Notes: a model not told the origin generated them from the sequence alone. 64,000 nucleotides of DNA from Chryseobacterium edaphi (GCF_025628985.1 NZ_JAOTEM010000001.1:186001-250000); one strand, 5' to 3'; counted from the first letter of the stretch, positions 50,285-59,681 are shown. Translations and numbers: made by a program.

Positions 50285-50473
50285 ATGAAATTTACACTCT
50301 ACATGTTCAGTAAAAGATATAAACCATTATTTTACTTTGGTTCTGTAAAAGATCAATACTATTTCTATTATTCTATTGAGCCTGAACTCAACCTCCGAAA
50401 TGAAATTGAACCTCTTTATAATTACAATTCATTCTTCATCATTATATTAATAATTTCTTTTATCATCAAATAG
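50285..50473 (+). CDS. Possible 62-residue membrane peptide between two repeats
   Basis: ATG at 50285. It starts MKFTLYMFSKRYKPLF and ends in a hydrophobic YNSFFIIILIISFIIK. It exactly fills the space between repeat copies 2 and 3. No homologue is recognised and no promoter is seen; it could be chance in AT-rich DNA. Confidence 0.3.
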   Translation: MKFTLYMFSKRYKPLFYFGSVKDQYYFYYSIEPELNLRNEIEPLYNYNSFFIIILIISFIIK

Positions 50474-50507
50474 TTTGGTTCTATCTACATTATTTGCTTT
50501 GTAAAAA

Positions 50508-50558
50508 TTCAACCGAGATCAATAATAAAGAAAACGTAACTCAATTACTCGGTTGAAG
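50508..50558. repeat. CTTCAACCGAG inverted repeat, copy 3 (51 bp)
   Basis: Left arm TTCAACCGAG (first base changed) and intact right arm CTCGGTTGAAG, centre about 30 bp. Located 228 bp beyond copy 2. The centre ends AATTACTCGG, like copy 2 (ATTACTCGG). Confidence 0.83.
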
Positions 50559-50841
50559 ATGGATAAGGATTAATGAAAATATAATATAGTATAGTTTATT
50601 TATGTTTTTATTGTATGATAATTTGAGTTAGAAAAAATATCACAAAGACTGCTGAAAACTGATCTTTAAATAGATTAATAGTAAGCTTTTGATCCTCTCC
50701 GTTTCAAAATTATTGATAGAGCAAAAATAGATTGAAAAAGAACGGTAACGATAATTAACAACCACTTAGAAGCACTCGAAACACACTCAAAAGCACTCGA
50801 AAGCGATGAGAAACATACTTTTTGAAATCAGAAAGAAATTT
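50559..50841. other. Intergenic region after the third repeat
   Basis: AT-rich, with a short phrase repeating AGCACTCGAAA at about 50769-50804 (AGCACTCGAAACACACTCAAAAGCACTCGAAAGCG). No gene or promoter is supported. Confidence 0.35.
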
Positions 50842-52308
50842 TTATAGCTGAGATATCCAGATATAGAGGTTTGTATCAGAAGGAACTGACAGTCTTTTTT
50901 TCAGCCTGTATTTTTTTCCTTCCACAGCTTTTATAGAAGTGTTTTTGAATACTGCAATCTGTTTGGTATCAAAGTTCAGTTTGATCAGTGCGCAATATTC
51001 CAAATCGGAGGTTTTGAAACTCGTATCGATGGAGAGTAGTTTTTGTATAAAATCAGGATAAGCCGAAATAAATTCAGAATAAAAATCCTGATCATTACTG
51101 AACACAATTTTTGTGAGTGAAGCTTTTTTTTCAGCATCATCTGAAGGTACAAGATGAGAATCATCTGCAGGTTTTTCTGGCAGCTGATTTTGATCAACAG
51201 ATATATTTCTTTTTTGTTTAAGCCTGAAATAAAGAAAGACAAATAAAGCAAAAACGCCTAATAATCCAAAAGCTATATAATAATAAATCATGGAAGATGA
51301 TGACTGATTTGTTATCTTACTGTTATTAAAATAGTTCTCAGCAGCTTTTTTCTCTACATAAGTTATACTGTCTGAAAGTTTTTTGAATTTATCCAAATAT
51401 AAAGCAGCATTTTTGTAGTCAGCAAGACCATTGTATGATGCTGAAATTTCGGGATATACCAGTAATAAATCATATTCGTGTTTATTTTCAGTATTTAGTT
51501 GTATTGACTTTTGGAAATACGAAACAGCTTCATCATAATTTTTGGTTTTATTCGCCAGCATTCCTTTTGCAACATAATAAGAACTGAAAAATTTATTTTC
51601 CTTTTCACCTTCAAGCAGCTTTTCGGCTTCCTTTATGTACAAAACACCTTGATCCTGATTCTTATCAGAAACCAAATACGCATATGCCAGATTACTTGTA
51701 CATTGAATCAGCCATACTTTTTCTCTATTTCGATCTAATGATTTTGCTTCCAGATATGCACTTTTAGCATAAAGAATAAGTGTCTCCTTATTATATTCTT
51801 TAATTTTCAGATGGTTAAAGAACATCCCGATATAAGCACACATTCTCAAATAATGCCTTTTTCCATCAGATTTTATAAGTTGGCTGTTCTTTAATGCATT
51901 TTTAAATTCAAGTAAAGATTTTTCATATAATCCGAGTTTCGTAAAGCAATATCCTCTGCCAAGTTTTATATGAGATAAAATATCAATATCATTTGTACCG
52001 CGGGAAAGAGCATCTGCTTCCTTTAGGTTACTTAGTGCCTCATTGATCTTTCCTGTATTGTAATAAATATTAGAACTCATCAACAATACAGGCAATTGCC
52101 CATCAAGATATCCTATTTCTTTTGATTTATAATAGATTTCTTTTAAAAAAAGCAATTGCTGATCATCGCTTACCATTTTTTTTGATAAACCGCCGGTTTT
52201 AGCTATTGTTATTAAACTATCAATTTCTTTTTGCTTAGTAGATTGTGAATTACAAATACAAAATTGCAAAACGAATACAAGTGAAAGGATAAACTTCATA
52301 AGATGCAT
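50842..52308 (-). CDS. Membrane TPR protein with C-terminal LuxR-like HTH
   Basis: 488 residues (the Met at residue 4 is an equally good start). Signal-like N-terminus (ILSLVFVLQFCICNS), TPR-type helices at about 40-320 (YNTGKINEALSNLKEADALS, KTKNYDEAVSYFQKSIQLN), and one transmembrane helix near 340-360 (MIYYYIAFGLLGVFALFVFLYF). The cytosolic C-terminal HTH (SDLEYCALIKLNFDTKQIAVFKNTSIKAVEGKKYRLKKRL) is similar to, but more diverged than, that of the three tandem proteins at 53382-57886. It is probably a membrane-bound transcription regulator sensing through its periplasmic TPRs. Confidence 0.85.
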   Translation of the reverse strand: MHLMKFILSLVFVLQFCICNSQSTKQKEIDSLITIAKTGGLSKKMVSDDQQLLFLKEIYYKSKEIGYLDGQLPVLLMSSNIYYNTGKINEALSNLKEADALSRGTNDIDILSHIKLGRGYCFTKLGLYEKSLLEFKNALKNSQLIKSDGKRHYLRMCAYIGMFFNHLKIKEYNKETLILYAKSAYLEAKSLDRNREKVWLIQCTSNLAYAYLVSDKNQDQGVLYIKEAEKLLEGEKENKFFSSYYVAKGMLANKTKNYDEAVSYFQKSIQLNTENKHEYDLLLVYPEISASYNGLADYKNAALYLDKFKKLSDSITYVEKKAAENYFNNSKITNQSSSSMIYYYIAFGLLGVFALFVFLYFRLKQKRNISVDQNQLPEKPADDSHLVPSDDAEKKASLTKIVFSNDQDFYSEFISAYPDFIQKLLSIDTSFKTSDLEYCALIKLNFDTKQIAVFKNTSIKAVEGKKYRLKKRLSVPSDTNLYIWISQL

Positions 52309-52680
52309 TAAATAGCGAAGTAAAAATAAATAATTAATTCATATGCATGTATAATATTATTATTTTAACTTATTTTCAAAAGCTTCAGGTGATATTATTG
52401 TCATCAACAAAAAATTGCGTCAGGTAATTTCTTTGAAGTAAATTTTAATTATTGAGACATAACAGACGGAATAAATGTGACTTTACAAATCAAAAATCAA
52501 TTCTGAACAAGACTCGTAAAAATATTCAATATTTATTCAAGGTAATCCTTTTCGTTGATATTTATTATGTTAAATCCATCTTCAGCGGAAAAAATTATTT
52601 AAATAAATTTAATTATGTTAATAAACCGTAATTGACTTAATTAATATTTTTGATCTGTTTAACAATAAAAATATAACATA
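52309..52680. other. Intergenic region before the 173-residue gene
   Basis: 372 bp. The only feature I support is TATTTTTG (TAnnTTTG type) at 52645-52652, 28 bp before the ATG at 52681. No repeats or ORFs. Confidence 0.45.
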
Positions 52681-53202
52681 ATGGCATTAGACAATTTGAT
52701 CAGCATTACATTTTCAGAAACTGAATTGGCAACTTTAGAACAGGCAATACAGGATATCGAAACTGTTCTTAACGGAAAAACAATCAATCTTACTCCCGAA
52801 CAAAGGCAGCAATACGGTAGTATTGCAGAACAGAATAAACTCTTTGTAAACAAAGCCAAAAGTTATATGGAAGTATATCAGCAACATGTTCCTAATTTCC
52901 TTAACAAAACAGAATTTGACAAAGACTATACTGCAAGACAACAGATCGAATCCAGACTGCAGAGATTCAGCTCAGTATCTGAACAGTTATCGGATACTAA
53001 AGTACTGCTTGACCACGATAACTATCACAATTCTATCACCTGCTACAGAAATATAAAATTCCTTTCAGGTGAAAATGTACCGGGAACAAATGTGATCTAT
53101 AATGACCTGAAGCAGTTTTTTGATTTTTCTTCTCCCGCAACTACTTCTAAAGTGTTGAAGCAAGTTCAGAAGAAAATAAATCCTACATTAAATCTTGTCT
53201 AA
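52681..53202 (+). CDS. Cytosolic protein of unknown function
   Basis: 173 residues, with no signal peptide. It starts MALDNLISITFSETELATLEQAIQDIETVLNGKTINLTPEQRQQYGSI and looks mainly helical, with a conserved-looking SSVSEQLSDTKVLLDHDNYHNSITCYRNIKFLS. I do not recognise a family. It sits alone between the leftward and rightward TPR-HTH genes, with its own promoter-like -7. It could be a partner of these regulators, but nothing in the sequence shows that. Confidence 0.7.
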   Translation: MALDNLISITFSETELATLEQAIQDIETVLNGKTINLTPEQRQQYGSIAEQNKLFVNKAKSYMEVYQQHVPNFLNKTEFDKDYTARQQIESRLQRFSSVSEQLSDTKVLLDHDNYHNSITCYRNIKFLSGENVPGTNVIYNDLKQFFDFSSPATTSKVLKQVQKKINPTLNLV

Positions 53203-53345
53203 AGTCACTATTAGAAAAATTTCACAATTAATTTGACAGTAAAAAAACATAAGAACAGTTATGTTATATACAGTTCGAAAATATTCAAAAAGAAATATTA
53301 TAGCGGGAAAATAAACTTTACTTGCAAAAACATAACATTTTATAA

Positions 53346-53353
53346 TAAATTTG
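53346..53353 (+). promoter_or_regulatory. -7 promoter element of the first tandem TPR-HTH gene (TAAATTTG)
   Basis: TAAATTTG fits TAnnTTTG; 28-bp leader to the ATG at 53382. Confidence 0.55.
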
Positions 53354-53381
53354 CACAACTTGGTATTGAAGTTTTGCGCCT

Positions 53382-54839
53382 ATGAAAAAGCTGTTATTTT
53401 TCCTTCTGTTTTTGGTTTCATTACCGCAACTCGTTGCGCAAAAATATTCTGCTAAAGAAATAGATAGTTTAATAAAAGTTGCTGAGCAAAATTCCGATAT
53501 AGATAAAGCAATAGCGCAGGTTCAAAAATTATATAAAAGTGCTGAAGAGATTGATTATAATTTAGGAAAAATCAATTGTCTCAACAGTTTAGCGTTCAGT
53601 TATTATTTGAAAGGTGATAACGAGACTGCTATTCAATATTCTATTCGTCAGGAAAAAGAAGCCAAAGAAGAGAAGGAATATCTTCTCGTTTGCAGTGCTC
53701 TTCGTACCAAAGCATCATGCTATTCTAGATTAGGATTATTGGATGAAGCTATCAAAACCATTTCCGAAGCAGTCGTTATTGCAGATAAAATTACCGATAC
53801 TGACGAATTACATAACACAAAAGGATCAATGTATCAGGCAAAACAGCTTATATATAGCGAAAGTCGCATCGAAGATTCCACTCTGTTTTACCATAAAAAA
53901 GCTCTGAAAGAATTTCTACAGATTAAGTCTTCAAAAAGACGTTTAGGAACACTTAGTCCTGCTTATATTAATCTGGCAAATGCGTACACCAATAACAAAA
54001 AATTTGATTCTGCTCAATATTATTTTGACAAGGTACTGGTAATAGCGAATAAAACACATAACGAGTACAATATATACAAGTCACTCAATGGATTGGGATG
54101 GCTTTATTTGGGTAAAAAAGATTACAAAACGGCAATAGAATATTTTGACAAAGCTTATATTTTAACGAAAAAAAATAAAGATCCTTATACCTTAAAAGCT
54201 ATTTATATTGGCTTACAAAGATCATATAATGGACTGGATGATCTTGTAAACAAAGAAAAATATTTGCTGAAATACAATAATCTCAATGACAGTCTTTCAA
54301 CAGCAGAAAGAAAATCTCTACAAACATCTGTTAAAGAAATTGAGAGAAAAAAGGATGAAGATTTTACCAATACTAAAACCAAATTCTATATTATTTTTTG
54401 TCTTTCGGCTCTTGTGATTTTTATCTGTCTTTATTTTGTACTCCGATATTTCAAAAACTACCAAAGAGAAAAACTGGACAAGTTTTCCAAAGAAGAAACA
54501 ATTCTTGAAAAAGAATCAAAGCTTAGCCAATTAGAGTCTAAAATCAATAACGCCTTCGAAGAAGTTCTCGAATTGGCAAAAAACGACGATCCTGCTTTTT
54601 TGGCAAGATTCAAAGAGGTATATCCTGAATTTTATAATAAGCTAACGTCATCTTATCCCGATCTCACCATCAGTCAGCTGCGTTTTTGCGCGATGTTGAG
54701 GCTAAACTTTTCAACAAAAGAAATTGCACACTATCATCACACAACGGTAAGAGGAGTACAGACCAAAAAAACGAGATTAAGAAAACAGCTCAATCTCCCT
54801 TCTGAAGAAGATCTTAATAAGTGGATGATGGAATTTTAA
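53382..54839 (+). CDS. TPR-transmembrane-LuxR HTH protein, tandem copy 1
   Basis: 485 residues. The signal peptide ends near VAQ, TPR helices cover about 45-310, a single transmembrane helix is at about 336-357 (FYIIFCLSALVIFICLYFVL), a short coiled coil follows, and an HTH domain ends the protein (DLTISQLRFCAMLRLNFSTKEIAHYHHTTVRGVQTKKTRLRKQL). The layout fits membrane-tethered regulators whose periplasmic TPRs sense a ligand. The last about 105 residues are nearly identical to those of copies 2 and 3 while the TPR parts are quite different. Confidence 0.9.
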   Translation: MKKLLFFLLFLVSLPQLVAQKYSAKEIDSLIKVAEQNSDIDKAIAQVQKLYKSAEEIDYNLGKINCLNSLAFSYYLKGDNETAIQYSIRQEKEAKEEKEYLLVCSALRTKASCYSRLGLLDEAIKTISEAVVIADKITDTDELHNTKGSMYQAKQLIYSESRIEDSTLFYHKKALKEFLQIKSSKRRLGTLSPAYINLANAYTNNKKFDSAQYYFDKVLVIANKTHNEYNIYKSLNGLGWLYLGKKDYKTAIEYFDKAYILTKKNKDPYTLKAIYIGLQRSYNGLDDLVNKEKYLLKYNNLNDSLSTAERKSLQTSVKEIERKKDEDFTNTKTKFYIIFCLSALVIFICLYFVLRYFKNYQREKLDKFSKEETILEKESKLSQLESKINNAFEEVLELAKNDDPAFLARFKEVYPEFYNKLTSSYPDLTISQLRFCAMLRLNFSTKEIAHYHHTTVRGVQTKKTRLRKQLNLPSEEDLNKWMMEF

Positions 54840-54864
54840 AATTATGTTTACTTTTTCATATTCT

Positions 54865-54872
54865 TAAATTTG
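54865..54872 (+). promoter_or_regulatory. -7 promoter element of tandem copy 2 (TAAATTTG)
   Basis: TAAATTTG ends 4 bp before the GTG at 54877, suggesting a leaderless message starting at a GTG codon. Confidence 0.5.
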
Positions 54873-54876
54873 TGGC

Positions 54877-56334
54877 GTGAAGAGACTTTTTATTTTTATT
54901 TTGTTTGTTTTTTCCCTGAGCACTTACGCTCAGAGCTATACTGTTAAGCAAATTGATAGCCTGAATAATGCAGCCTTTTATTTATCAGATAAAAAAAAGG
55001 CAATTAATATGGCATTTGACTGCTATAAAAAATCTTCAGAAATCAAATACGAGAAAGGACAATCAAAGGCATTGTCGAATATTGTCTTCTCTTATTTCAT
55101 ATTGACCGATTACAAAAAGGTGATTGAATATGCCGATAAATTACAGCAACTGACAGACAACGCAAAAGATAAAAACTTTTATTTTCTGCTTAATGCTCTC
55201 AGATACAAAGCTCCTACTTATGCCTATTTGGGTTTTTATGATAAAGCCTATAAAACTATTGATGAGGCTGAAAAACTTTGCCATCATTTAACGGGCGATG
55301 AATATTTTGATATGATGGGAACAATTTATTGGAGCAGAAGTGAAATCGAATATTCGAAAGGCTCTGATGCGAAAAAAAACATCATCCTATCCTTTGATAA
55401 AAAAGGTGCCGAATCTTATCAGAAAATTAAAAATAATTGGAAGAAAAATCATCTCTTAGGAATGCAGTTTCATAATATAGGGATGGGATATCTTAATCTT
55501 AAACAACTGGATTCGGCATTATACTATAATATAAAGGCATTATCTGCTTCGAAAATTGCGAAAGACAGCATTAATGATACTTATATTACTTATGGAATTG
55601 CCGAGACCTATCGTGATATGAAAAATCATGACAGCGCAATTTTCTATTACAAAAAAACAGAAGCTTATCTTATAAAGTTTGGGAAAAAAGATGATTTACT
55701 GGATATATACGAGAGTATGGCTTCTCTCTATAAAAATCAGGGAGATGAGAAAAAATATATTTATTATTTGGAAAAAGTAAATACTCTTTCAGATAGCCTT
55801 CAACACGGGAGAATAAATAATATACAGGAGGTTTCGAAAAAAATAATAAATGAAGAAAAGGAAAAACAGAATAAATGGTTTTATTTTATTTTTTTAAGTC
55901 TTTTAATTATTATAAGTATAATTGTCTACTTCACATTCAGATTTTTCAAAAATTATCGCAAAGAAAAGCAGCAAAAAGAAGAAACTAAACTTCACCTTAC
56001 CAAAAAAGAAGAAAAAATATCTGAACTTGAACTTAAAGTAAATAATGCTTTCGAAGAAGTTCTCGAATTGGCAAAAAACGACGATCCGGCTTTTTTAGCA
56101 AGATTCAAAGAAGTATATTCTGAATTTTATGATAAACTGACCTCAACTTATCCCGATCTTACTATTAGTCAGTTGAGATTTTGTGCAATGATGAAATTAA
56201 ATTTTTCAACCAAAGAAATTGCACACTATCATCACACGACTGTAAGAGGTGTGCAGACTAAAAAAACGAGATTAAGAAAACAACTCCACCTACCTTCTGA
56301 AGAAGATCTTAATAAGTGGATGATGGAATTTTAA
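54877..56334 (+). CDS. TPR-transmembrane-LuxR HTH protein, tandem copy 2
   Basis: 485 residues, GTG start. The signal sequence ends near TYAQ, TPRs cover about 40-310, the transmembrane helix is at about 333-355 (FYFIFLSLLIIISIIVYFTF), and the C-terminal HTH reads DLTISQLRFCAMMKLNFSTKEIAHYHHTTVRGVQTKKTRLRKQL. It begins 37 bp after copy 1 and has its own -7 element, so it may be expressed separately. The periplasmic half is the most divergent of the three. Confidence 0.9.
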   Translation: MKRLFIFILFVFSLSTYAQSYTVKQIDSLNNAAFYLSDKKKAINMAFDCYKKSSEIKYEKGQSKALSNIVFSYFILTDYKKVIEYADKLQQLTDNAKDKNFYFLLNALRYKAPTYAYLGFYDKAYKTIDEAEKLCHHLTGDEYFDMMGTIYWSRSEIEYSKGSDAKKNIILSFDKKGAESYQKIKNNWKKNHLLGMQFHNIGMGYLNLKQLDSALYYNIKALSASKIAKDSINDTYITYGIAETYRDMKNHDSAIFYYKKTEAYLIKFGKKDDLLDIYESMASLYKNQGDEKKYIYYLEKVNTLSDSLQHGRINNIQEVSKKIINEEKEKQNKWFYFIFLSLLIIISIIVYFTFRFFKNYRKEKQQKEETKLHLTKKEEKISELELKVNNAFEEVLELAKNDDPAFLARFKEVYSEFYDKLTSTYPDLTISQLRFCAMMKLNFSTKEIAHYHHTTVRGVQTKKTRLRKQLHLPSEEDLNKWMMEF

Positions 56335-56376
56335 TAAATTTTAATACATTTCTATAGTCATTAAAATAAATAAGAT

Positions 56377-56384
56377 TAGGTTTG
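56377..56384 (+). promoter_or_regulatory. -7 promoter element of tandem copy 3 (TAGGTTTG)
   Basis: TAGGTTTG matches TAnnTTTG, 17 bp before the ATG at 56402. Confidence 0.5.
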
Positions 56385-56401
56385 CAATTACGCAATTGAT
56401 C

Positions 56402-57886
56402 ATGAAAAATTTTCTGATTTTTATTTTCTTTTTGGGAACTGCGGCACTTTTTAGAGTAAATGCCCAGAAATATACACCTGCCCAACATACAATCCTCAAA
56501 AATGATTCTTTAATTTCTAAAATAAGTTTAACCGATCCTGACAAAGCTATAAAGCAGGCTTCTAAAAACCTTCTGGATGCCGAAAAGTTAGAATTTGATG
56601 AAGGAAAACTGAAAATATATGAAACGCTCTCATATGCATATTATGCAGCAGGAGATTTTCAAAAATTAATCGAATTCTCCGGATTGGAAGAAAAGATGGC
56701 TTTGCGATTAAAAAACTATCTGCTGGTTTGCAATGCTCTGCGTTATCAGGCAATCGGATATTCCAAATTAGGATTTTCTGATGAGGCACGGGAAAGTATG
56801 AAAAATGCTTTCAGGTATACCCACAAAATATCTGATAAACAAAAATATCATAAAATCAGAGGATTGCTTTATCAGGCTTCTTGCTATGTAGAAGAAAATA
56901 TTGTTACAGATAAAGATCAGACTTATTACGATTCTGTATTTGTCTGGAGAAAAAAAGAGATGTCAGAATTGCGCAAAGCAAAAGTTGAAGAGTTTGTTCT
57001 TACAGGTACTTACATCAATATCGGAAATTCATACAGTCAGAAAAATAAATACGACAGCGCAGCTTATTATTTTAAAAGATCCCTTGTTATAGCCCAAAAA
57101 AGAAAAGACAAATTCAGTGAAGCAAGGGCACTTGTTCAGTTAGGTGTTTTATACAGCGGAATGAAGGAGCACATCAAAGCAATAGATGTATTTGAAAAAG
57201 CTCTGAAGGCAAACAACCGAACTGATCCCTATTTGGATAAGGACATCTATTATAATTTGATAAAATGCTATAAAAGCACAAATAATACAGTTAAATATCA
57301 GAAATATTTAGAAAAGTCGGTCATTCTTCAGGATAGCCTCGATTTGTTGGAAAGAGCGGAAGTTAAAACCACTATTACTCAGATCAAGAAGAGAAAAGAA
57401 GAATCATTTAGTGAGACAAAACTAAAATTATATATCATTATTCTGTCTTCTGTTTTATTGGCCGTCGCTTGTCTTTATCTTGCGTATCGCTATTTTAAAA
57501 TCTATAAGAAAGAGAGAAAAGAAAAAAAATTTAAGGAAGAAACCATCCTTGAAAAAGATACTCAACTCAATCATTTAGAATCAAAAATCAATAACGCTTT
57601 CGAAGAAGTTCTCGAATTGGCAAAAAACGATGATCCTGCTTTTTTGGCAAGATTCAAAGAAGTATATCCAGAATTTTATTGTAAACTCACCTCAGCTTAT
57701 CCAGATCTTACAATTAGTCAGTTGAGATTTTGTGCAATGTTGAAATTAAATTTTTCAACCAAAGAAATTGCACACTATCATCACACAACCGTAAGAGGTG
57801 TGCAGACCAAAAAAACGAGATTAAGAAAGCAATTAAATCTCTCATCGGAAGAAGATCTTAATAAATGGATGATGAATTTTTCATAA
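56402..57886 (+). CDS. TPR-transmembrane-LuxR HTH protein, tandem copy 3
   Basis: 494 residues from the ATG at 56402; a TTG two codons earlier is less likely. The signal ends near VNAQ, TPRs follow, the transmembrane helix is at about 342-364 (LYIIILSSVLLAVACLYLAY), and the C-terminal HTH reads DLTISQLRFCAMLKLNFSTKEIAHYHHTTVRGVQTKKTRLRKQL. It lies 62 bp after copy 2 with its own promoter element. The DNA of the C-terminal region is close to letter-for-letter the same as in copies 1 and 2. The beta-helix genes start 170 bp downstream. Confidence 0.9.
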   Translation: MKNFLIFIFFLGTAALFRVNAQKYTPAQHTILKNDSLISKISLTDPDKAIKQASKNLLDAEKLEFDEGKLKIYETLSYAYYAAGDFQKLIEFSGLEEKMALRLKNYLLVCNALRYQAIGYSKLGFSDEARESMKNAFRYTHKISDKQKYHKIRGLLYQASCYVEENIVTDKDQTYYDSVFVWRKKEMSELRKAKVEEFVLTGTYINIGNSYSQKNKYDSAAYYFKRSLVIAQKRKDKFSEARALVQLGVLYSGMKEHIKAIDVFEKALKANNRTDPYLDKDIYYNLIKCYKSTNNTVKYQKYLEKSVILQDSLDLLERAEVKTTITQIKKRKEESFSETKLKLYIIILSSVLLAVACLYLAYRYFKIYKKERKEKKFKEETILEKDTQLNHLESKINNAFEEVLELAKNDDPAFLARFKEVYPEFYCKLTSAYPDLTISQLRFCAMLKLNFSTKEIAHYHHTTVRGVQTKKTRLRKQLNLSSEEDLNKWMMNFS

Positions 57887-57946
57887 ATCATGATCAAATG
57901 TGGTGAAATATAGTTGTTTGTTTTTCAGTTAGTTAAATAGCGTGCG

Positions 57947-57954
57947 TACCTTTG
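57947..57954 (+). promoter_or_regulatory. -7 promoter element of the beta-helix operon (TACCTTTG)
   Basis: TACCTTTG matches TAnnTTTG. It leaves a leader of about 100 nt before the ATG at 58059, much longer than for most genes in this window. The leader contains several complementary segments. Confidence 0.5.
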
Positions 57955-57976
57955 TTGTATGTACATTTTCGACGTT

Positions 57977-58057
57977 TAGTAGATGTTATTTTAATATTTG
58001 CAAAATTATTTCGGCGTAGAAAAACCGAAGTTGTTTTGAAACAATTAAAATCTACTA
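57977..58057 (+). promoter_or_regulatory. Structured 5' leader before the first beta-helix gene
   Basis: TAGTAGAT (57977-57984) is complementary to ATCTACTA (58050-58057), which ends 1 bp before the ATG. Between them are two hairpins: TTTCGG/CCGAAG (58009-58030) and TTGTTT/AAACAA (58031-58044). Such a fold could cover the start region. Confidence 0.45.
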
Positions 58058-58058
58058 T

Positions 58059-59681
58059 ATGAAAAAAAATCTCTCTTTACATTCTTTGCGTGCTCAATTA
58101 GGTATCAGCACAGCAAGTGATTCCCATCTAACTTTTGTTGGTAAAAAATGCTTTAAAACGAAGCAAAGTAGTTTTAAAAAGACAGTACTATTTACCGTTT
58201 TACTTTTAATAGGTTTTGCACCACAACTAAAAGCGACGGACGTTTACTTAGCTTCTTCTACACAAGGAGGTTTGGCAACTAACAACGGAAACAGTTTCGC
58301 AACTCCAAAGGAAACAATAGCATATTTGAACACAATAGCAAATGGAAATTTAGCATCTACTCTTAATCTTCATATTTATATAAAAGGAAATGCAAGTTAT
58401 AGCTGGGGTGTTTCCGGGAGAATTGGTATAGATGACGATTTCTTAATTATGGGAGGTTTTGATCCTTCTTCTACAGGGTTTTACTACAATTCTACCAACA
58501 ATCCTGTTTTATATCCTACAACATTTACGATTACAGGAATGCCTACTGACGGAATTTTCGGGTTGGGCAGTAGTGTTCCTAACGGTTTTACTTTGAGTGG
58601 GTTAAACTTTGTAAATGCAACAAGTGGTTATTTAATGAAAGAAGATATTGGTAATGCAAGTGTGAATGTTTATAATTTCAAATCTTGTCGCTTTACCAAA
58701 TTTAGTCCTGCATTATGGACAAATGGAAATAAAACCATAAATATTGATAATTGCTATTTTGACCAGAATACAGGTGCATCAGGAAGTGCGCTTTCTCTAG
58801 GTAATAATGCTACTTTAAATGTTACAAATTCCTCATTTGTAGGTAATAGTGGAGGTTCTGTAGGTGGTGGTGCTATTGCCAGTACAGGAGCAAGTACATT
58901 CACCAATACTATTTTTTGTGGAAATACTGTAACCTCAAGTACATTTGGAGGGGCTGCTTATGGTGACTGGACTAATAATATGAATAAAAAAACAACATTC
59001 ATAGGTTGTACGTTCAGTGGAAATACTTCAAATAATTACGGTGGTGCAATATCAAAACAAAGTGGAATTCTTGAGGTGATCAATTGTACATTTTATAACA
59101 ATAAGGCAACACAGGGTGGTGGTGCGATACTTTTTGTAGATTATGCTGCAGGATCTACTATTTCAGGCAGCAAATTCTATAGCAATAATGTTACTACTAC
59201 TGCTATGAATCCTGGTTCAATGAATAGTGGTGGTGCTATACATTTAAGACCGGGTGGTAATCCGATAGATATTAAAACCAGTGTCTTCGATAGTAATTTC
59301 ACGGGGAATGGAGCAGGAGGATTTGGCGGTGCGGTTATGTTTGATAACAACTACGGAAGTGCAGCATCACCACTCAATATTGATGGCTGTACTTTTATTA
59401 ACAATAAAAATAGTGCAACACTGAACACAGTTGGAAGCGATATCGGTGCATACAATGGAGCTGGTAACAGCCAAATTAATATTACCAATTCGGCAATGCA
59501 ATTAGCTGCTCCTGGTACTGGTGTTTATAGAGCTTTCATCAATAATACAACTTCGCCGTACAAATATTTTTTTGGTGCGGGTAATACATTCGGTAATACT
59601 GGTGGTTCTTTAGGTACTCCGACTTACGCTTGTCCAACTACAATTTGCAATATCGGAACAGTTGGGCCAATCTTCAATTAA
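58059..59681 (+). CDS. Secreted beta-helix protein with Pmp-like GGAI/FxxN repeats, copy 1
   Basis: 540 residues. The N-terminal signal has a long n-region (hydrophobic core at about 44-58, TVLFTVLLLIGFAPQ). The mature protein starts DVYLASSTQGG and holds parallel beta-helix repeats of the chlamydial Pmp type: GGGAIASTGASTFTNTIFCGN, GGAISKQSGILEVINCTFYNN, GGAIHLRPG, FINN. The C-terminus ends CPTTICNIGTVGPIFN with no visible T9SS domain, so its route of export and anchoring is open. It is first of three adjacent homologous genes. Confidence 0.85.
   Translation: MKKNLSLHSLRAQLGISTASDSHLTFVGKKCFKTKQSSFKKTVLFTVLLLIGFAPQLKATDVYLASSTQGGLATNNGNSFATPKETIAYLNTIANGNLASTLNLHIYIKGNASYSWGVSGRIGIDDDFLIMGGFDPSSTGFYYNSTNNPVLYPTTFTITGMPTDGIFGLGSSVPNGFTLSGLNFVNATSGYLMKEDIGNASVNVYNFKSCRFTKFSPALWTNGNKTINIDNCYFDQNTGASGSALSLGNNATLNVTNSSFVGNSGGSVGGGAIASTGASTFTNTIFCGNTVTSSTFGGAAYGDWTNNMNKKTTFIGCTFSGNTSNNYGGAISKQSGILEVINCTFYNNKATQGGGAILFVDYAAGSTISGSKFYSNNVTTTAMNPGSMNSGGAIHLRPGGNPIDIKTSVFDSNFTGNGAGGFGGAVMFDNNYGSAASPLNIDGCTFINNKNSATLNTVGSDIGAYNGAGNSQINITNSAMQLAAPGTGVYRAFINNTTSPYKYFFGAGNTFGNTGGSLGTPTYACPTTICNIGTVGPIFN

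Noticed and set aside
45812..50558. Integron-like cassette array with attC sites
   Set aside because: The repeats have a palindromic form like attC, but R'/R'' consensus bases do not fit, the genes are in opposite orientation to the repeats' order, and no integron integrase is visible. Kept only as an analogy.
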